A stretch of DNA of 64,000 nt from Panagrolaimus kolymaensis (taxonomy: Eukaryota; Nematoda; Chromadorea; Rhabditida; Panagrolaimidae). The stretch's first letter is position 1. The number at the start of each line of letters is the position of its first letter. Both the position numbers and the translations under genes were made by a program. The notes beneath the pieces are model-generated. The model had not been told where the DNA came from. It worked only from the letters and a program-made list of their open reading frames with translations, and did not search any database. The stretch covers positions 434,001-498,000 of the forward strand of contig JAJQJQ010000013.1 of NCBI GenBank assembly GCA_028622995.1. Direction: 5' to 3'. This document shows positions 61,437 to 64,000 of the stretch, in pieces.

Positions 61437-62020
61437 AGGATTATAAAATTTTAACTTTATTTTTAGAGTTAGTTAAAAGCAATATGTGGCACAAATTTCT
61501 AATATTAATACTTACTCCTTCATTACAAGAGAGAATTCATGGTTTTTCATTTTTTGTCGTTTGCTTTTTGAAATTAATAAAATAATAATTTTTTCTTCTG
61601 TGACAGCTTTTTTCCAAAAACAAACTTTTTTAGTTGAATTATCTCATCTGTGTGACCTAATCTAAAAATTTTGGCAACAGCAGCAGTTATTTTACCCATA
61701 AACAACAAAAGTGTCTAACTTAAACTGAAATCGGTCACGGTTTAATAACCGCTTGTGTGTCTCATTCATTAACAACAAAACAACAAAACAACAAAAACCT
61801 GACTTTTTTTTTATTTCAAGGTAAACGAGGGAGCACATAAAAAAAAGCAGTAGCAGAAGCCATAAAAATGTTAAAAGTAAAACCCAGCAAATAGACGGGA
61901 AATAAAAAAAACCGGTTCAAATGAAAAACCAAATAGGTTTATTTTTGCTTGGATGCAACATAATATCTATCTATCATATTACGTACATACATACGCCTTT
62001 CCTTTTTTCCTTCCTCCGTG
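61437..62020. other. Intergenic region upstream of collagen copy 3
   Basis: AT-rich, with a purine/pyrimidine-rich stretch and a repeated AACAAAACAACA tract near 61770-61795. No gene was recognised. Confidence 0.45.
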
Positions 62021-62023
62021 GAA

Positions 62024-62030
62024 TATAAAA
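62024..62030 (+). promoter_or_regulatory. TATA box of collagen copy 3
   Basis: TATAAAA at 62024-62030. A 5'UTR intron (GTAAGT at 62081 to TTTTAG at 62135) appears to lie between it and the ATG at 62157; alternatively 62135 is a trans-splice acceptor. Confidence 0.6.
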
Positions 62031-62156
62031 GCAGCACAAAAAATTAAAGAAAAATCAGATTCGATTGGTTTTATTTCTGAGTAAGTATAACTAAAATAAC
62101 TTGACTTTTAAGTTTATTATTAATTAAAATTTTAGTTGAATCATCAAAAAAGAAAG

Positions 62157-63062
62157 ATGTCAGCTAAAACGCTCGTTGGTTTGGCTTCGGTCGGAAGTGC
62201 AGTGGTTATTGTAGCTTCATTGGTTATGGTTGGAGTCCTTTTCAATGATATTAATTCACTTTATGATGATGTTATGGATGATATGGTTGAATTTAAATCC
62301 ATTGCAAATGATGCATGGAAAGGAATGATGGAAATGCAAACTCCATCCATGGGAGAAACAAAATCCCTTCATTTCGGCAGCCTCATTGGAAGAAACAAAC
62401 GTCAAGCTTCATGCAATTGTGGAGCTCAACCTAATAACTGCCCTGCTGGACCACCTGGCCCACCTGGTCAACCCGGTGCACCCGGAGATGATGGAGCTCC
62501 AGGACAACCTGGTCAAGCTGGAGCTAATGGAGTTTCACTTGTTCTTGATACTGGAATGAAAGGCGGTTGCATTTCATGCCCTGCTGGACCTGCTGGCCCA
62601 CCTGGCCCTGATGGACCTGCTGGCCCACCCGGATCTGATGGACAACCTGGACCCGCAGGAAATCCCGGAAATGATGGCCAACCCGGCCCTGCTGGACCTG
62701 CTGGAGATGCTGGAGCCCCTGGTGCTCCTGGAAACCCTGGACCTGCTGGTCAACCCGGTGCTCCTGGACAACGATCCACTCCTCTTCCAGGACCCAAAGG
62801 TCCACCCGGCCCTGCTGGTCCCGCTGGTCAACCTGGAGCTCCTGGACAACAAGCTCAACCTGGCGCACCTGGACCTGCTGGTCCACCCGGCCCATCTGGA
62901 AACCCTGGAGCACCTGGATCCGATGGACAACCTGGTCAAGCTGGAGGCCCTGGAGTTCCTGGCTCCGATGCCGCTTATTGCCCATGTCCACCAAGAACTG
63001 GCGAAGCTGCTGTTGGTGGTGGTTCTGCTTCTCAAGGTGGATATCGAGGACGTCGTCTTTAA
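62157..63062 (+). CDS. Cuticle collagen, copy 3 (intronless coding region)
   Basis: Single-exon coding region of 301 residues; the ATG at 62157 follows a splice acceptor by 21 nt. Membrane anchor [17 protein letters not shown], a short pre-domain ([18 protein letters not shown]), cleavage site GRNKRQ, cysteines [10 protein letters not shown], Gly-X-Y block, second cysteine pair GGCISCPAG, then a long, unusually pure Gly-Pro-Ala-rich block. The end is [16 protein letters not shown]...RGRRL. Codon use in the Gly-X-Y block is GC-richer than in the surroundings. It has the same overall class as the two minus-strand collagens but is clearly divergent from them in pre-domain and C-terminus. It is likely a structural cuticle component. 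Confidence 0.93.
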   Translation: MSAKTLVGLASVGSAVVIVASLVMVGVLFNDINSLYDDVMDDMVEFKSIANDAWKGMMEMQTPSMGETKSLHFGSLIGRNKRQASCNCGAQPNNCPAGPPGPPGQPGAPGDDGAPGQPGQAGANGVSLVLDTGMKGGCISCPAGPAGPPGPDGPAGPPGSDGQPGPAGNPGNDGQPGPAGPAGDAGAPGAPGNPGPAGQPGAPGQRSTPLPGPKGPPGPAGPAGQPGAPGQQAQPGAPGPAGPPGPSGNPGAPGSDGQPGQAGGPGVPGSDAAYCPCPPRTGEAAVGGGSASQGGYRGRRL

Positions 63063-63182
63063 GCGATTGTCATAATCCATTAATGCAGTCATCTTTCCTA
63101 ACCATCAAAAATTTTATTCATCCTTTATGTTTTAGTAGTTTGTTAGTTTTGAAAAAAAAGAATAAATTTTTTTGACTGCAAC

Positions 63183-63640
63183 TTATATTTTGTGACTCCT
63201 CAACAATTGCTTATTAAATGCAAAACTACAAAGCAAGAAAAAAAATGTTAATAAAAATGAAACGATAACAGTCAAAAGCTTTTTTAGTAAACGTAAATTC
63301 AATTGCATCAGGAGCTTGAAAAGCAATGGCTTCAACAACCAATTGCTTTTTATTTGAACTTTTGGAATATTTAATTTTTCAATGGTTGCTTCTTTCATCA
63401 AAATTTCAAACTCATTTGCCATTAAATTCCCATTGATTGATAGTTATTCCTTGATTTGTACAATGAATAATTCTTGCAATCCACCATTGTAATCTTCGGT
63501 ACAAATTATATATGGTTGTTATTGTTTATTCTGCCTTGGTATTAAAAGCTTTTCAGAATAAGATCGGTGAATATGAATACCTTGAGTAATCCATAAATTA
63601 TCAAATTCTATAGATTTTCTGAGGTTTGCATTATCCTATT
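63183..63640 (-). pseudogene. Possible decayed coding fragment
   Basis: Protein-like pieces occur in different frames on the minus strand: EFDNLWITQGIHIHRSYSE (about 63605-63549), LYRRLQWWIARIIHCTNQGI (about 63505-63446), MANEFEILMKEATIEKLNIP (63422-63363) and KKQLVVEAIAFQAPDAIEFT (about 63350-63291). No single frame or splice pattern joins them. The family is unrecognised. It may be a broken gene or chance. Confidence 0.25.
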
Positions 63641-64000
63641 TTGAAGCGCATTTCTCTTACCCTGCAGCAGCTACATTGTCGTTTATGTTAATAAACCTAA
63701 TTAAAAAAAAAATTTTTTTTTTGAGAAAGTTTTGCAACTCTTCGAAAAATAAATTAAAAAAAGTGGACATAATCATATTTGGGCACGGTCAGACGACAAA
63801 TTTCGAAAATTTGCGCTACATAATTTGAGCAAAGGGTCCCCCTGTGGTTTTTTTGATGATTTTCTTATAATTTTTTTGGTCTTTCCAGTTCTATTTAAAA
63901 TAAAGTTTTTATATATATAAACGAAAGATATGGAGCCCAGCTATATATCAATTTTAAATTAGTTGATTTTTTACTTTGAGCACTCTTGATTCTAACTGTT
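63641..64000. other. Right edge, nothing recognised
   Basis: AT-rich DNA to the end of the window, without a supported feature. Confidence 0.4.

Noticed and set aside
62524..62994. Long open frames antisense to and overlapping the Gly-X-Y blocks (also at 48274-48594, 52213-52655 and 62574-63092)
   Set aside because: They are produced by the GC-rich Gly-Pro codon pattern of the collagens read in other frames and show no independent start, splice or domain signal.

Overview
This window is nuclear DNA of a nematode. It is AT-rich, most introns are about 45-60 nt, several genes have splice acceptors just upstream of the start codon (as expected for spliced-leader trans-splicing), and the gene content is worm-specific: small cuticle collagens with an RxxR cleavage site, serpentine chemoreceptors, CPG4-type secreted proteins, and orthologs of che-13, xrn-2, hus-1, wdr-46, mlcd-1 and pcf-11. 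I did not identify the species. Exon boundaries are read from splice sites and reading frame; no transcripts were available.

Layout. 3-4884 (+) is the 3' part of pcf-11 (mRNA 3'-end processing), containing a 2 kb intron. 6531-8543 (-) is a MYST histone acetyltransferase of MOF/KAT8 type. 8684-10169 is a short LTR retrotransposon with identical LTRs and a 5-bp target duplication. 10649-13854 (-) is a secreted chitin-binding protein with about fourteen 35-residue repeats. 15277-17075 (-) is wdr-46 (ribosome biogenesis) and 17536-18580 (-) is hus-1 (9-1-1 checkpoint clamp). 19228-20330 (+) is an unknown secreted protein. 20606-22496 is a head-to-head pair of C6orf136-like genes whose 3' ends are nearly identical. 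22717-24274 (-) is a probable mitochondrial protein whose first splice donor lies in the target duplication of a hAT-type MITE; it lies 153 bp behind the malonyl-CoA decarboxylase gene (24428-25859, -), possibly as an operon. 25870-28274 is non-coding.

28275-29092 (+) is a CPG4-like secreted protein, 29562-31796 (+) is che-13/IFT57, 32392-36592 (-) is xrn-2 with two apparent 3' ends, and 37463-41086 (-) is an SLC26 anion transporter. 42841-43480 (-) is a Cu/Zn-SOD-like protein that has lost nearly all metal ligands. Next come two broken hotdog thioesterase copies (43991-45056, -) and an intact chemoreceptor (45461-46996, -). 48350-53172 holds two paralogous cuticle collagens (-), separated by a 2.8 kb stretch with a degenerate tandem repeat and a GC-rich hairpin. 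The rest holds a small secreted peptide (53830-54157, -), a BTB/BACK protein with a long acidic N-terminus (55569-58305, +), a second CPG4-like gene (58837-59658, +), a decayed chemoreceptor (60391-61436, +), a third collagen (62157-63062, +) and weak coding remnants near 63.2-63.6 kb.

The region mixes conserved housekeeping genes with fast-evolving surface and secreted genes. There is no single multi-gene pathway. The most unusual signals are the two mobile elements at gene and splice boundaries, the inverted gene pair with conserved 3' ends, the SOD-like pseudoenzyme and the repeat-rich chitin-binding protein.
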